Shown: positions 42,838 to 53,196 of the stretch, one piece after another
Layout of the letters: the number at the start of each line of letters is the position of its first letter
Numbering within the stretch: the first letter of the stretch is position 1
NCBI RefSeq assembly: GCF_001885585.1
Contig: NZ_LSRP01000046.1
Coordinates: forward strand, 1-64,000
Source: Pararhizobium antarcticum
GTDB lineage: Bacteria > Pseudomonadota > Alphaproteobacteria > Rhizobiales > Rhizobiaceae
DNA length: 64,000 nt
Direction of reading: 5' to 3'
Translations under genes and position numbers: made by a program
Notes under the pieces: model-generated
What the model was told of the DNA's origin: nothing
Database searches by the model: none
The model's input: the letters and a program-made list of their open reading frames with translations, nothing else

Positions 42838-43108
42838 CGATTTCCTCCCAGTTGTTTCCGGCGGTCAGTAACGGCGCAACGGCCACCAAGGTTCCCGCAA
42901 AACCGCCATTCCTCCAACAGCGGCAGGCGACAACAACCATGCAGGTTGCAGTCTGGCGCGGTTCGCGTCGTCTGTAAAGGGTTGGCGATATCTGCACGGA
43001 CGCGGGCTGCTTGTTCGCCCTGCCGGCATATTCCGGGATGCATTTCGGCCAGCAACGTTTCGTTAAACCCACGACGCGGATAATGCACCGCGAATCGGAA
43101 CGGGCAAC

Positions 43109-43858
43109 ATGACAAGAACATCGAAACCAAAACGGCGGGCGCGACGCCCCCGCAAGGCACCGTCACAGGGCCGCATGTGGCCATGGTATCTGGCTGCAGT
43201 GGTCGTCGTCGGCGGTATTACAATCTATGACAACCGCCAACGGATCGAGGCATGGACGGACAGCGGAAAAAAAAGCCAAATCGCCAGCCAGGAGCCGGCG
43301 CGCAAGCCTGATGTACAGGCGAGGACCGCATCCGTCTCCAAGCAGCCGACAACGCTTTCTAAGCCCTCCCGTGTGGCCCCGGAGACTGTCATTCCAAAGA
43401 TTGGCATTCCAAAGATTGGCATTGCAGAAGTGCCCGTGCCGGCGGATCGGGTCGAGGACGCCACGGTGCAGCATGTCGGACCATCGACCATGGCCAGCCC
43501 GGCCGGCAAGTTCTTCTATTGCAGTCCGTCGCGTGCCGACAATTGCGTGATCGATGGCGATACGTTCGTGTTCAAGGGCGAGAAGATACGGGTCGCCGAT
43601 ATCGAGGCTCCGAAGGCACGGCAGGCACGCTGCGATTCGGAGCGTTTGCTTGCCCATGATGCGAAGGAACGCCTGCGCATTCTTCTCAGCGCTGGGGACT
43701 TCACGTTGGCCGCATCACCACAGGGAAGCGGAGACACAGACCGCGGGACTGCGCGGCGCGTGATCCGCAACGGACAATCGCTCGGCGAACAGATGGCGGC
43801 GGAAGGTATCGTCCAGAAACGTGACGGCAAACGTTGGCCCTGGTGTCGCCAGAGCTGA
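43109..43858 (+). CDS. Membrane-anchored thermonuclease (SNase)-like protein
   Basis: 249 residues. A very basic N-terminus (KPKRRARRPRKAPSQGR) precedes a single membrane helix (WYLAAVVVVGGITIY), then a low-complexity spacer (residues 50-125) and a C-terminal SNase-like domain: NCVIDGDTFVFKGEKIRVAD, then IEAPKARQARCDSERLLAHD and GQSLGEQMAAEGIVQK. The DGDT and the following Ile-Arg-[VL]-x-[DG]-Ile-[DE]-[AT]-P stretch are the family's metal-binding core. The distal catalytic part is shortened, with RRVIRNGQSLGE replacing a longer R-x-L-A-x-V section, so nuclease activity is uncertain. The domain should face the periplasm. Confidence 0.8.
   Translation: MTRTSKPKRRARRPRKAPSQGRMWPWYLAAVVVVGGITIYDNRQRIEAWTDSGKKSQIASQEPARKPDVQARTASVSKQPTTLSKPSRVAPETVIPKIGIPKIGIAEVPVPADRVEDATVQHVGPSTMASPAGKFFYCSPSRADNCVIDGDTFVFKGEKIRVADIEAPKARQARCDSERLLAHDAKERLRILLSAGDFTLAASPQGSGDTDRGTARRVIRNGQSLGEQMAAEGIVQKRDGKRWPWCRQS
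43391..43420 (+). repeat. Perfect 15-bp tandem repeat within the SNase-like gene
   Basis: ATTCCAAAGATTGGC occurs twice in a row (43391-43405, 43406-43420) and encodes IPKIG-IPKIG in the spacer. A degenerate third copy (ATTGCAGAAG) follows. Confidence 0.85.
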
Positions 43859-43865
43859 AGGCCGC

Positions 43866-44111
43866 TTATCGCGGCTGTTTGCGCAGCGCCTCGATCAGCG
43901 TCCTGACCTTGCCGGTCGCGTAGACGATGTCCTCGCGCGGCATATGCACGGTGATCTCGACATCCTTCCAGCCAGCACCATTGTCGCGGGCAAAGGCAAC
44001 CGCTTCTTCCAGCGAGGCAAAAACCGAAGCCGGTGCATCGGCCACCCAGAACTGCACGGAGCATTCTGCTTCGTTGTAGTGGGTGAACGCCTTGATAGGG
44101 TCGAAAGCCAT
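43866..44111 (-). CDS. Conserved-looking small protein of unknown function
   Basis: 81 residues starting MAFDPIKAFTHYNEAECSVQ. It has a beta strand (SVQFWVADAPASVFAS), a helix (LEEAVAFARDNGAGW), and a second beta-helix unit (DVEITVHMPREDIVYATGKV, then RTLIEALRKQ). This alternating strand-helix layout with an Ala-rich helix recalls DUF2188-like folds, but the diagnostic residues are not clear. Convergent with the SNase-like gene, seven bases apart at the stops. A possible upstream control region and tRNA-Ser follow on the right. Confidence 0.65.
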   Translation of the reverse strand: MAFDPIKAFTHYNEAECSVQFWVADAPASVFASLEEAVAFARDNGAGWKDVEITVHMPREDIVYATGKVRTLIEALRKQPR

Positions 44112-44245
44112 GGTTTCTCCGCACTGGGAACGTTACTGCTTTTTAAAAGCATCCGGGAGGCATCCCGGCGAAAAGATATTTCACCACCGACAACCGCTGA
44201 CGAATGCCAGGTGAAATCGAGCGATATCAATACCAAAATGAGAAC

Positions 44246-44335
44246 TGGCGGAAGAGGTGGGATTCGAACCCACGGTACGGTCTCCCGCACGCCGGTTTTC
44301 AAGACCGGTTCCTTAAACCACTCGGACACTCTTCC
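44246..44335 (-). tRNA. tRNA-Ser (anticodon TGA)
   Basis: 90 bases with encoded CCA. The acceptor GGAAGAG pairs with CTCTTCC, the anticodon loop is CTTGAAA, and the long variable arm (GTGCGGGAGACCGTAC) is typical of class II tRNA. T-arm GGTTCGAATCC. Confidence 0.95.
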
Positions 44336-44636
44336 AGCGAGCGTCTTATTGCGCGAACTGCCCCTGTTTTGCAAGGGTAAGCCTGCAGCACAAAGCATGA
44401 TTTTCGCCTGCGCGTGCAGGTCCGATGAAACGGCGCAGCGCATGTCAGCCCGTCAAGCATTAACCATCCGTAAACCATAAACCGAAATTCCCATTCCGGC
44501 ACAGTATACCCATTCGCAATTCGGCCATGTTGTTGTCATGATTAATGGGCTGTTACGGAACGTGACACCGGTGCGATGCTGCGGGGCAAGAGCAGCTTTC
44601 ACCGGGATGGGTATCGACGAAAACGACGTGGGACAC

Positions 44637-45683
44637 ATGACATCGAAAAAGAGTGCGGCCATCCTTTCGATGGGATTGCGATTTGCGGCGATCCCGCTGC
44701 TGTGCGGAGCATTAACCGCCTGTCAGTCGACCCCAACCGTCAAGGCCGAAAAGCCGAAGCGGAGCAAGGAGTATTTCGCTGAATCCGTCTATGGCGTGAA
44801 GGCGAGCCCGCGCGTTGCCGAGGGCAAGAACATTCCCAAGGGCGGCGGGCGCTACCAGGTTGGCAAACCCTACAAGGTCAAGGGCAAGTGGTACACGCCG
44901 AAGGAGGATTTCGGCTACAACAAGACCGGCATGTCGTCCTGGTATGGTGCTGCCTTTCACGGTCGCCTGACAGCCAATGGTGAGGTCTATGACAAGTACC
45001 ACCTGTCGGCCGCCCACCCGACCTTTCCGCTGCCGAGCTATGCCCGCGTCACCAATCTCGAAAACGGCACGTCGGTCATTGTCCGCGTCAACGATCGCGG
45101 CCCCTATGAATATGGCCGGATCATCGACGTGTCCTCCAAAACGGCTGATTTTCTCGACATGAAGCGCAAAGGCAGCGCCAATGTCCGCGTCCAGTATGTT
45201 GGCCGCGCGCCGATGGAGGGCAATGACATGCCCTATCTGATGGCCTCATACGTCAAGAAGGGCGATCGCGGCCCCTCGACATTCCCCGAGGGACAGATCG
45301 CCACCGGCGTCATGGTCGCGTCCAACGAGCCGCTGCGCAAGCAGGTCCAGTCCATGGACGGAAATTTCGGGACTTTGACCATCCCGGCGAAGTCCAATCT
45401 CGACAGCGGCGTGCCGCTGACGGCGCTCGCCGAAGAGCCGAATGCAGTGATGGCAACGCCGGGCCTCGACGCCTTCGTCATGCTGCCGGATCTTGGACCT
45501 GTTCCTGCGGATCGCCCGGAATTCATTCCGATGCGCAATGCCAATGTGGCCTATGCGGCCGCCTATGTCGAAGCCCGCGTCAGCGTATCGGAAACAGCCT
45601 TCGATGCCATCCTCGTCGAAACCAATCCGCTGAACGAGGCGTCGATCCTGGCCTACGCCAGGCGGCAGGCCGACGCGCGATAG
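44637..45683 (+). CDS. rlpA: RlpA-like septal ring lytic transglycosylase lipoprotein
   Basis: 348 residues from MTSKKSAAILSMGLRFAAIP; the lipobox is LTAC with the lipidated Cys near residue 28. The double-psi beta-barrel domain reads GMSSWYGAAFHGRLTANGEV, YDKYHLSAAHPTFPLPSYAR, RVNDRGPYEYGRIIDVS, with the catalytic-type Asp and His residues of RlpA. There is no C-terminal SPOR domain; instead about 130 low-complexity residues end the protein. It probably cleaves denuded peptidoglycan strands at the outer membrane. First gene of the rlpA-dac-tmk-holB-metG-tatD run, in the usual rhizobial order. The roughly 300 bases between tRNA-Ser and this ATG hold no further gene. Confidence 0.9.
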   Translation: MTSKKSAAILSMGLRFAAIPLLCGALTACQSTPTVKAEKPKRSKEYFAESVYGVKASPRVAEGKNIPKGGGRYQVGKPYKVKGKWYTPKEDFGYNKTGMSSWYGAAFHGRLTANGEVYDKYHLSAAHPTFPLPSYARVTNLENGTSVIVRVNDRGPYEYGRIIDVSSKTADFLDMKRKGSANVRVQYVGRAPMEGNDMPYLMASYVKKGDRGPSTFPEGQIATGVMVASNEPLRKQVQSMDGNFGTLTIPAKSNLDSGVPLTALAEEPNAVMATPGLDAFVMLPDLGPVPADRPEFIPMRNANVAYAAAYVEARVSVSETAFDAILVETNPLNEASILAYARRQADAR

Positions 45684-45756
45684 GTCTTGCACCAGACGGC
45701 GTGTGTTGAACCTTCGACGGACGCCTGCTATCCCGTTGGAAGAACCGGAGTTCTTC

Positions 45757-46911
45757 ATGCGCGCTCGGCCTCATTACCTGCTGACAGTGTTTCTGTGCCT
45801 GATGTCATCGCTCGCCGGCGCGCAGGCGCCCGCTTTCGAGACCAAGGCGAAGCAGGCCTACCTCATCGATTCCGAAACTGGAACGGTGCTGTTTTCCAAG
45901 GATGAAAATACGCCTGTTCCACCAGCGTCGCTGACCAAGCTGATGACCATGGAAGTGGTGTTCGATGCGCTGACACGCGCGGACGTGACCCTTGATACGA
46001 GCTATACCGTTTCCGAACATGCCTGGCGCACGGGTGGCGCTCCATCGGGCACCTCAACGATGTTTGCGGCGCTGAAATCGAGCGTCCGCGTCGGCGACCT
46101 CATCCAGGGGGTCGTCGTGCATCTCGCCAATGATGCCTGCATCATTCTTGCCGAAGGCATGGCCGGCAGCGAAAGCGCGTTTGCAGAGCGCATGATGAAG
46201 CGGGCGAGGGGCCTTGGACTGACCGTCTCTTCCTTCAGCAACCCGACCGGCCTGCCCGATCCCGGCAACACGGTGACGATGCGTGAACTTGTGACACTTG
46301 CCCGCCATATCCAGAGCAGCTACCCGAATTTCTATCCGCTTTATTCACAGGCTGATTTCGAGTGGAACAAAATCCGGCAGCGCAATCGCAATCCGCTGAT
46401 TGCCGCCAATATCGGCGTCGACGGGCTGGGGACCGGTTTTGCCGAAGGTTATGGTTTTTCGAGCGTCACCTCGCTTCACAAGGACGGCAAGCGCGTGTTC
46501 CTCGCCATGGGTGGCCTTGCCAGCGACAAGGAACGGACAGAGGAAGCGCGAAAGATCCTCGACTGGGCGATGAATGCCTTCCAGAAAAAGACGGTGTTTG
46601 CAAAGGGCGACATCATCGGCGAAGCGAGCGTCTATGGCGGCGCAGAAGCCAGCGTGCCGCTGGTTACCAGCGGGCCGGTGGAGGTGCTGGTGCCGGTTAA
46701 CAATCCAGAGCGCCTCCGCGCCCATGTCGTCTATCAATGGCCTCTGCGGGTGCCAGTCGCCTCCGGGCAGAGGGTCGGGTCCCTGAAGATCTGGAACGGC
46801 GAGCGATTGCTGCGCGAAATCCCCGTCGAGACGGCGGCCGCCGTCAAGCCCGGCTCGCTCACCAGCCGCTCCCTGGATGCGCTGCAGGAACTGCTGTTTT
46901 TCTGGCTCTAG
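45757..46911 (+). CDS. D-alanyl-D-alanine carboxypeptidase family protein with altered motifs
   Basis: 384 residues from MRARPHYLLTVFLCLMSSLA with a signal peptide cleaved after about AGAQA. It has the DacA/DacC-type penicillin-binding fold followed by a PBP5-type C-terminal beta domain (VPVNNPERLRAHVVYQWPLR) and a short amphipathic end. Motif one, SLTK, is intact. Motif two, normally S-x-N, reads LAN (in VVHLANDAC). Motif three, normally K-T-G, reads GTG (in VDGLGTGF). Such losses should impair acyl-enzyme chemistry, so it may be a structural or weakly active relative. In an operon downstream of rlpA, 73 bases apart. Confidence 0.88.
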   Translation: MRARPHYLLTVFLCLMSSLAGAQAPAFETKAKQAYLIDSETGTVLFSKDENTPVPPASLTKLMTMEVVFDALTRADVTLDTSYTVSEHAWRTGGAPSGTSTMFAALKSSVRVGDLIQGVVVHLANDACIILAEGMAGSESAFAERMMKRARGLGLTVSSFSNPTGLPDPGNTVTMRELVTLARHIQSSYPNFYPLYSQADFEWNKIRQRNRNPLIAANIGVDGLGTGFAEGYGFSSVTSLHKDGKRVFLAMGGLASDKERTEEARKILDWAMNAFQKKTVFAKGDIIGEASVYGGAEASVPLVTSGPVEVLVPVNNPERLRAHVVYQWPLRVPVASGQRVGSLKIWNGERLLREIPVETAAAVKPGSLTSRSLDALQELLFFWL

Positions 46912-46992
46912 GGAAAAGCCCGGTCAAAGGTTTCGCCGCAAGGCGCAATCGGATAAAGAGTTGACGGATCGCAACAGGAACGGAAATTGTAA

Positions 46993-47715
46993 GTGGCTGT
47001 CGGAAGCGGTTTGTTCGTGACATTCGAAGGCGGCGAGGGGGCAGGGAAATCCACCCAGATTCGCCTGCTGGCCGCTGCGCTGCGACAGCGCGGACGAAAG
47101 GTGCTGATGACCCGCGAACCGGGCGGATCGCCCGGAGCCGAGGCAACGCGTCACGTGCTTCTGTCCGGCGCTGCCCAGGCCTTCGGCATCCGCATGGAGG
47201 CAATCCTGTTTGCTGCCGCCCGCAGTGATCACGTCGAAGAGGTGATCCGCCCGGCGCTGACCGAGGGCGCCGTCGTGCTCTGCGACAGGTTCATGGATTC
47301 GTCACGCGTCTACCAGGGCATCACCGGCAATCTGGAGCCGAACTTCATCGAAGCGTTGGAGCGTGTGGCAGTCAACGGCGTCATGCCGGACTGCACGATC
47401 CTCTTCGACCTGCCGGCGGCCGTTGGCCTCGAGCGCGTGCGGCAACGTGCGGCGGTCCCGCCGGGTGAAACCGGAGAAGAAGTCGAACTCGACCGTTTCG
47501 AGAAGGAAGAACTGGACACGCATGAAAAGCGGCGCGAGGCCTTTCTCGACATCGCAGCCGCCGATCCCGAGCGCTGCCATGTGATCGACGCGACGCAGAA
47601 GCAGGAGACGATCGCGGCTTCGGTGTTCTCAATTGTCGAGGCGGCACTCTCGCGGCATGGCGGCAACGGCAACGGTGATGACGGAAACGGCCGCGGTTCG
47701 GAAGCAGCGCAATGA
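46993..47715 (+). CDS. tmk: Thymidylate kinase
   Basis: 240 residues from a GTG start. It phosphorylates dTMP to dTDP. The P-loop is [16 protein letters not shown], the DR(Y/F) substrate motif is [14 protein letters not shown], and the [11 protein letters not shown] segment is the dTMP-binding loop. A Gly/Asn-rich extension ([11 protein letters not shown]) ends the protein, unusual in the enzyme family and probably a flexible tail. The stop overlaps the holB start (ATGA, 47712-47715). Confidence 0.95.
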   Translation: MAVGSGLFVTFEGGEGAGKSTQIRLLAAALRQRGRKVLMTREPGGSPGAEATRHVLLSGAAQAFGIRMEAILFAAARSDHVEEVIRPALTEGAVVLCDRFMDSSRVYQGITGNLEPNFIEALERVAVNGVMPDCTILFDLPAAVGLERVRQRAAVPPGETGEEVELDRFEKEELDTHEKRREAFLDIAAADPERCHVIDATQKQETIAASVFSIVEAALSRHGGNGNGDDGNGRGSEAAQ

Positions 47716-48749
47716 GTGCAGAAAAACACGGGGTTCTCGACGGTGCCGTACCGCCAGCAGAAAACATGCGCCTGTTCGGCCATGCGGAAGCCGAGCATTT
47801 TCTGGCGCAGAACTATCGATCCGGGAAGGGACATCATGCAATCCTGATCGAGGGACCGGAAGGCATCGGCAAGGCAACGCTGGCCTTCCGTTTCGCCAAC
47901 CATGTGCTCAGCCACCCCGACCCGGCAACGGCACCGGAGATGCTTCTGGACCCGGAGGCAAATGCCATTGTCAGCCGGCAGATCGCCTCGGGCGCCTCGC
48001 ACAATCTCCTGCATCTGACGCGCCCGACGGATGAAAAGACCGGCCGCGTGAAGAGCGCGATTACCGTCGACGAAGTGCGTCGCGCCGGGAAATTCTTCTC
48101 GCAGACATCCGGAACCGGCAACTGGCGGATCGTGATCATCGACACCGCCGACGACCTGAACCGCAACGCCGCCAATGCGATCCTGAAGATCCTCGAGGAG
48201 CCGCCGAAGCGATCACTGTTCCTGGTGCTGACCCATGCGCCGGGAAAACTGTTGCCAACCATCCGCTCGCGCTGCCTGCCACTTGCCCTGCGCCCGCTTG
48301 GGCCGGGTCCGATGCGGCAGGCGATGGCCAGTCTCGGCTTCGAGATCGCCGGGGCGAGTGCCGAGAAGGTCTTTGCTGCCGCCAATGGCAGCGTGTCGGA
48401 GGCGCTGAAGCTCGTCAATTATGGCGGGCTCGATATCATCGCCGCCTTCGATGCGGTGCTGGCCGGGCAGGGGCCTGTTATCCGCAAGGACATGCACAAG
48501 CTGGCCGACACCTTGTCCGGCAAGGACAGCGAGACGATCTTCGATTTCTTCTCGGAACTCGCCAGCAAACACGTCATGGGACAGGCGCGGCAGGCGGCCT
48601 TGTCCGGAGACCTTGCCCGCGCCGATCGGTTTGCACGCCTGTCGTCGGCGGTCACCGAGAAACTGACGCTGGCCGGCGCCTACAATCTCGACCGCAAGCA
48701 GACCATCCTGTCGCTCCTGGATGACCTGCGCAGCGCGCAGGCGGCCTGA
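47712..48749 (+). CDS. holB: DNA polymerase III subunit delta prime
   Basis: 345 residues. It is the clamp-loader subunit that stimulates loading of the beta clamp. The AAA+ core reads [20 protein letters not shown] with an altered P-loop (GPEGIGKAT), [18 protein letters not shown] and [20 protein letters not shown] (the SRC motif follows: [12 protein letters not shown]). In the typical alphaproteobacterial position between tmk and metG, translationally coupled to tmk. Confidence 0.93.
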   Translation: MSAEKHGVLDGAVPPAENMRLFGHAEAEHFLAQNYRSGKGHHAILIEGPEGIGKATLAFRFANHVLSHPDPATAPEMLLDPEANAIVSRQIASGASHNLLHLTRPTDEKTGRVKSAITVDEVRRAGKFFSQTSGTGNWRIVIIDTADDLNRNAANAILKILEEPPKRSLFLVLTHAPGKLLPTIRSRCLPLALRPLGPGPMRQAMASLGFEIAGASAEKVFAAANGSVSEALKLVNYGGLDIIAAFDAVLAGQGPVIRKDMHKLADTLSGKDSETIFDFFSELASKHVMGQARQAALSGDLARADRFARLSSAVTEKLTLAGAYNLDRKQTILSLLDDLRSAQAA

Positions 48750-48848
48750 GCTTCGATATTTCTTGACGAACTTGCTGTTTCCCTTGCTTGCCAGTTGCGC
48801 TAATAGCTGCGCAGCCAAGAGATTGTGAACGCAAGGCCAAAGCCGATC

Positions 48849-50399
48849 ATGACAGACACGTCCCCCTTCTACATCACCACCGCGATTTCCTATCCGAACG
48901 GCCGGCCGCATATCGGCCATGCCTATGAGCTGATCGCGACGGATGCCATGGCCCGCTATCAGCGGCTGGACGGGCGCGAGGTCCTGTTTCTGACGGGCAC
49001 CGACGAGCATGGCCAGAAGATGCAGCAGACCGCACGCAAGGAAGGCATCACGCCGCAGGAACTGGCCGACCGCAATTCCAGCGAATTCCAGAAGATGGCC
49101 GTGCTGCTCAACGCGTCGAACGATGATTTCATCCGCACCACCGAGCCGCGCCATCACGAAGCCGTCCAGACCATCTGGAACCGCATGAGCGAGGCCGGAG
49201 ATCTCTACAAGGACAGCTATGCCGGCTGGTACTCGGTGCGCGACGAAGCCTATTATCAGGAAAGCGAAACGGAGCTGCGCGCCGATGGTGTGCGCTACGG
49301 GCCGCAGGGCACGCCGGTAGAATGGGTCGAGGAAGCAAGCTACTTCTTCAAGCTCTCCGCCTATGAGGACAGGCTGCTCAAGCACTACGAGGACAATCCC
49401 GATTTCATCGGACCGGCCGAGCGCCGCAATGAGGTGATTTCCTTCGTCAAATCCGGACTGCGCGACCTGTCCATGTCGCGCACCACATTCGACTGGGGCA
49501 TCAAGGTCCCGAACGACCCGGCGCATGTCATGTATGTCTGGGTCGACGCGCTGACCAATTACATCACGGCAACCGGTTACCTCACCGATCCAAAGGGGCC
49601 GCGTGCAAAATTCTGGCCGGCCGATATCCACATGATCGGCAAGGACATTATCCGTTTCCACGCGGTCTACTGGCCTGCCTTCCTGATGTCGGCCGGACTG
49701 CCGCTGCCCAAGCGCGTCTTTGCCCATGGCTTCCTGCTCAACAAGGGTGAGAAGATGTCGAAGTCGCTCGGCAATGTCGTCGATCCCTTTGACCTCGTCG
49801 GGCATTTTGGTCTCGATCCGATCCGCTATTTCTTCCTGCGCGAGGTCTCCTTCGGCCAGGACGGGAGCTACAGCGAAGAAGCGATCGCGACCCGCATCAA
49901 TTCCGATCTGGCCAATGGCATCGGCAATCTCGCCAGCCGCTCGCTGTCGATGATCGTCAAGAATTGCGATGGCAAGATCCCGGAATGTGGCGAGTTGACC
50001 GCCGAAGACACGGCGATGCTGGCCGCCGCCGATGCACTTCTGGCCGCGACGCGCGAGGACATGAACGCACTGATGATCCACAAGGCGCTGACCGCGATCA
50101 TCGCCGTGGTTTCGGAGGCAGACCGCTATTTTGCCGGCCAGGCGCCCTGGGCCCTGAAAAAGACCGACCCCGTCCGCATGGGCACCGTGCTCTACGTCAC
50201 GGCCGAAGTGGTGCGCCGCATTGCCATCCTGTTGCAGCCCTTCGTGCCGGAATCGGCAGGAAAGCTGCTCGATCTGGTCGCCATGCCGGAGACAAAACGC
50301 GATTTTGCGCATTTTGGCGAGGCCGGCAGGCTTGAAGCGGGCACGCCGCTCGAAGCACCGAAACCGGTCTTCCCGCGCTATGTTGCACCGGAAGCGTGA
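48849..50399 (+). CDS. metG: Methionyl-tRNA synthetase
   Basis: 516 residues from [20 protein letters not shown]. The HIGH signature is PHIGHAYE, the KMSKS loop is [14 protein letters not shown], and tRNA-binding residues are in [15 protein letters not shown]. It is a class I enzyme without a C-terminal EMAP/tRNA-binding domain, the short single-chain form usual in alphaproteobacteria. No zinc-type Cys cluster is visible in the insert after residue 120. A GTG at 48825 extends the frame by eight codons but is the less likely start. Confidence 0.95.
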   Translation: MTDTSPFYITTAISYPNGRPHIGHAYELIATDAMARYQRLDGREVLFLTGTDEHGQKMQQTARKEGITPQELADRNSSEFQKMAVLLNASNDDFIRTTEPRHHEAVQTIWNRMSEAGDLYKDSYAGWYSVRDEAYYQESETELRADGVRYGPQGTPVEWVEEASYFFKLSAYEDRLLKHYEDNPDFIGPAERRNEVISFVKSGLRDLSMSRTTFDWGIKVPNDPAHVMYVWVDALTNYITATGYLTDPKGPRAKFWPADIHMIGKDIIRFHAVYWPAFLMSAGLPLPKRVFAHGFLLNKGEKMSKSLGNVVDPFDLVGHFGLDPIRYFFLREVSFGQDGSYSEEAIATRINSDLANGIGNLASRSLSMIVKNCDGKIPECGELTAEDTAMLAAADALLAATREDMNALMIHKALTAIIAVVSEADRYFAGQAPWALKKTDPVRMGTVLYVTAEVVRRIAILLQPFVPESAGKLLDLVAMPETKRDFAHFGEAGRLEAGTPLEAPKPVFPRYVAPEA

Positions 50400-50409
50400 A
50401 GGCAGACCG

Positions 50410-51189
50410 ATGCTGATCGATACCCATTGCCATCTGGATTTTCCGGACTTCGAGGCCGAGCGGGATGCCATCGTTGCGCGTGCCATGGCAGCCGGCGTCA
50501 CGCAACTGGTGACGATTTCGACGCGTGTGAAGAAGTTCGATACGATCCTTGGCATTGCCGAGGCCTATGACAACGTCTTCTGCTCCGTCGGCACGCATCC
50601 GCACAATGCCGACGAGGAACTCGACATCGAAGCGGCTGATCTCGTGCGGCTTTCGACGCATCCGAAGGTCGTGGCGATCGGCGAGGCGGGTCTCGATTAT
50701 TTCTACGACAATGCGCCGCGCGACGCGCAGATGATCGGTCTTCGGCGGCATATCGACGCTGCCCGGCAGACCGGCCTGCCACTGGTCATCCACAGCCGCT
50801 CGGCCGACGACGACATGGCGGCGGTGCTGACCGAGGAAACAGGGAAGGGGGCCTTCCCTTTCCTGCTGCACTGTTTCTCGTCCGGGCCCGAACTGGCCCG
50901 CATCGGCGTCGCACTGGGCGGCTACATCTCGTTTTCCGGCATCCTGACCTTTCCGAAGTCGGAAGAGCTGCGCGCCATTGCAAGGACCGTGCCGCAGGAC
51001 CGGATGATCGTCGAGACGGACGCGCCGTACCTTGCGCCAAAACCGTTTCGCGGCAAGCGCAACGAGCCCGCCTTTGTGGCGCATACCGCCCAGGTGCTGG
51101 CCGAGACAATCGGCATGAGCGCGGCGGATATTGCGGCCATCACCACGGAAAATGCATTCCGCATCTTCTCTAAAATGCCGAGGCTCTGA
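50410..51189 (+). CDS. TatD-family metal-dependent hydrolase
   Basis: 259 residues from MLIDTHCHLDFPDFEAERDA. The metal ligands follow the TatD pattern: DTHCH near the N-terminus, GEAGLDY, VIHSR, LLHCFS and the final ETDAPYLAP. It is a predicted 3'-5' exonuclease or deoxyribonuclease-like phosphohydrolase acting in the cytoplasm. Ten bases separate it from metG, as is standard in this genomic run. Confidence 0.92.
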   Translation: MLIDTHCHLDFPDFEAERDAIVARAMAAGVTQLVTISTRVKKFDTILGIAEAYDNVFCSVGTHPHNADEELDIEAADLVRLSTHPKVVAIGEAGLDYFYDNAPRDAQMIGLRRHIDAARQTGLPLVIHSRSADDDMAAVLTEETGKGAFPFLLHCFSSGPELARIGVALGGYISFSGILTFPKSEELRAIARTVPQDRMIVETDAPYLAPKPFRGKRNEPAFVAHTAQVLAETIGMSAADIAAITTENAFRIFSKMPRL

Positions 51190-51197
51190 ACTTGGTC

Positions 51198-52007
51198 ATG
51201 CGGCGCGTCTTCACTCTGCTTGGCTGTGGCTCGTCCCCGGGCGTGCCGCGCATCACCGGCGACTGGGGCGCGTGCGATCCTGCCAATCCGAAGAACCGTC
51301 GCATGCGCGCCGCTCTGCTGATCGAGCAGTTTGCCGATGACGGTGGCAAGACGACGGTCGTCGTCGATACCGGCCCGGATTTTCGCGAACAGATGATCGC
51401 CGCGAAGGTCGATCATATCGATGCCGTTCTCTACACCCATTCCCATGCAGACCATGTGCACGGCATTGACGATCTTCGCGGGTTCGTGCTGCACAACAGG
51501 AAACGCACGCCGATCTGGGCGGATGCCGAAACCATGGGCCGCATCCGCGACGGTTTTCGCTATTGTCTCGAGCAGCCAGATGGCAGCGGCTATCCACCGA
51601 TCGTCGTCGCCCATATCATCGAACCGGCGATGTCACCGATGGCCATCACCGGCGCCGGCGGCACGATCCGGATCGAACCGCTGCGGCAGATCCACGGCGA
51701 TATCCAGTCGCTCGGCTTCCGCATCGGCGATTTTGCCTATTGCAGCGATGTCAGCGACTTTCCCGACGAGACGATTGCCAGGCTCGGCGGGCTGGATGTT
51801 CTGGTCATCGATACGCTGCAATACAAGTTCCATCCCAGCCATTTGTCGCTTGAACAAGCACTCGGCTGGATCGAGCGTTTCGGGGCAAAAGCCGCCGTTC
51901 TCACCCATATGCATGTGCCGCTCGACTACGACACCGTGATGGGCGAAACGCCTGACCATGTGCAGCCAGGCTATGACGGCATGCGCATCGAGATCGTGGT
52001 CGCGTAA
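51198..52007 (+). CDS. MBL-fold metallohydrolase (PhnP-like)
   Basis: 269 residues from MRRVFTLLGCGSSPGVPRIT; a TTG two codons upstream is in frame. The metal motif is TYSHADH-like: LYTHSHADHVHGIDDLR, with later ligands in the region FAYCSDVSDFP and TLQYKFHPSHLS and the last His in THMHVPLDYD. The GCGSSPG(V/T)PR start is the PhnP/ElaC-like signature of phosphoribosyl cyclic phosphodiesterases and related enzymes. The exact substrate is unknown. Eight bases behind tatD. Confidence 0.9.
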   Translation: MRRVFTLLGCGSSPGVPRITGDWGACDPANPKNRRMRAALLIEQFADDGGKTTVVVDTGPDFREQMIAAKVDHIDAVLYTHSHADHVHGIDDLRGFVLHNRKRTPIWADAETMGRIRDGFRYCLEQPDGSGYPPIVVAHIIEPAMSPMAITGAGGTIRIEPLRQIHGDIQSLGFRIGDFAYCSDVSDFPDETIARLGGLDVLVIDTLQYKFHPSHLSLEQALGWIERFGAKAAVLTHMHVPLDYDTVMGETPDHVQPGYDGMRIEIVVA

Positions 52008-52025
52008 ACCTGAAGTTCAGCTGAA

Positions 52026-52970
52026 TTAGGGTTTCAGATTGTCGCGGATACGGTCCAGTACCGTGGCGCCGGACAGGTCGGGCTCGAAGCGCTGGCCGGT
52101 GATGGTCTCGTAGGCCTCGATATAGACACGCGACGTCTGCGCGATCAGATCGGCCGGGATTTGCGGGATCGGGTCCTTGTAGGGATCGCAGCGCTCGGTC
52201 ACCCAGGCCCGGACAAAATCCTTGTCGAAGCTTTTCGGGCGGGTGCCACCGGTAAAACTCTCGGCATAGCTGTCTTCAATCCAGTAACGGCTCGAATCCG
52301 GCGTGTGGATTTCGTCCGCCAGCACGATGCGCCCATCCTTGTCGGTACCGAATTCGTATTTCGTATCGACAAGGATCAGGCCGCGCTCGGCGGCACGCTG
52401 CTGACCACGCGCAAACAGCGCCAGCGCATAGGCCGACACCGTGTCCCACTGTTCCTGTGTCAGAAGATTCTGCGCCAGAATTTCCGCGGCCGACAAAGGC
52501 TCGTCATGGCCGCCATCGAAGGCCTTGCTGGTCGGCGTGATGATTGCCTCTGGCAGCTTTTCGTTGTCCTTCATGCCGTCCGGCAGCACGGTGCCATACA
52601 TGGCGCGTTCGCCATTGCGGTATTTCGTCAGGATCGAGGTGCTTGTCGTGCCAGCCAGATAGCCACGCACGACAACCTCGACCGGCAGGATATCGAGCCG
52701 TGTGCCGATGACGACATTCGGATCCGGATAATCGAGCACATGGTTCGGGCAGATGTCGGCCGTCTGTTCGAACCAGTAGCGGGCGGTCTGCGTCAGAACC
52801 TGGCCCTTGAACGGAATGGCGGTGAGGATGATGTCGAAGGCGCTCAGCCGATCGGTGGCGATGATGATCCGGCGACCATCCGGGAGATCATAATTTTCCC
52901 TGACCTTGCCGTTGTAGCGTCCTGGCAGCTCAGGAATGAAAGCATCTGAAAGAATGCGCATTTCGCTCAT
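52026..52970 (-). CDS. purC: Phosphoribosylaminoimidazole-succinocarboxamide synthase
   Basis: 314 residues, the longer form of SAICAR synthase. It joins aspartate to CAIR in purine synthesis. Motifs: [54 protein letters not shown], and [20 protein letters not shown] with [12 protein letters not shown]. This longer form is common in rhizobia, which also carry a shorter PurC. Convergent with the MBL gene; 18 bases apart. Confidence 0.94.
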   Translation of the reverse strand: MSEMRILSDAFIPELPGRYNGKVRENYDLPDGRRIIIATDRLSAFDIILTAIPFKGQVLTQTARYWFEQTADICPNHVLDYPDPNVVIGTRLDILPVEVVVRGYLAGTTSTSILTKYRNGERAMYGTVLPDGMKDNEKLPEAIITPTSKAFDGGHDEPLSAAEILAQNLLTQEQWDTVSAYALALFARGQQRAAERGLILVDTKYEFGTDKDGRIVLADEIHTPDSSRYWIEDSYAESFTGGTRPKSFDKDFVRAWVTERCDPYKDPIPQIPADLIAQTSRVYIEAYETITGQRFEPDLSGATVLDRIRDNLKP

Positions 52971-53196
52971 CGGGTCCGGTCTTTCGCTTGGCGTTCAGGC
53001 TGCATCCGCTTAAGCCGTGGAAACGGCACAGGTCAAGCCGAGGGGGTCAAGAAACCGCCGGATTGCCAGATATCTCGACAGCATTTTGTTCCATAATCTA
53101 TCTTATGTGATCTTTGTTTGTAGCTAGGTACATTCTATTTCCAAGTGCAGAACCTGTACCCCATTCCCTTTCAACCGGGAAAAAGTCTTTTGTCCC

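Noticed and set aside
48213-50555. A 780-codon minus-strand open frame over holB and metG
   Set aside because: Antisense shadow of two genes with clear family signatures.
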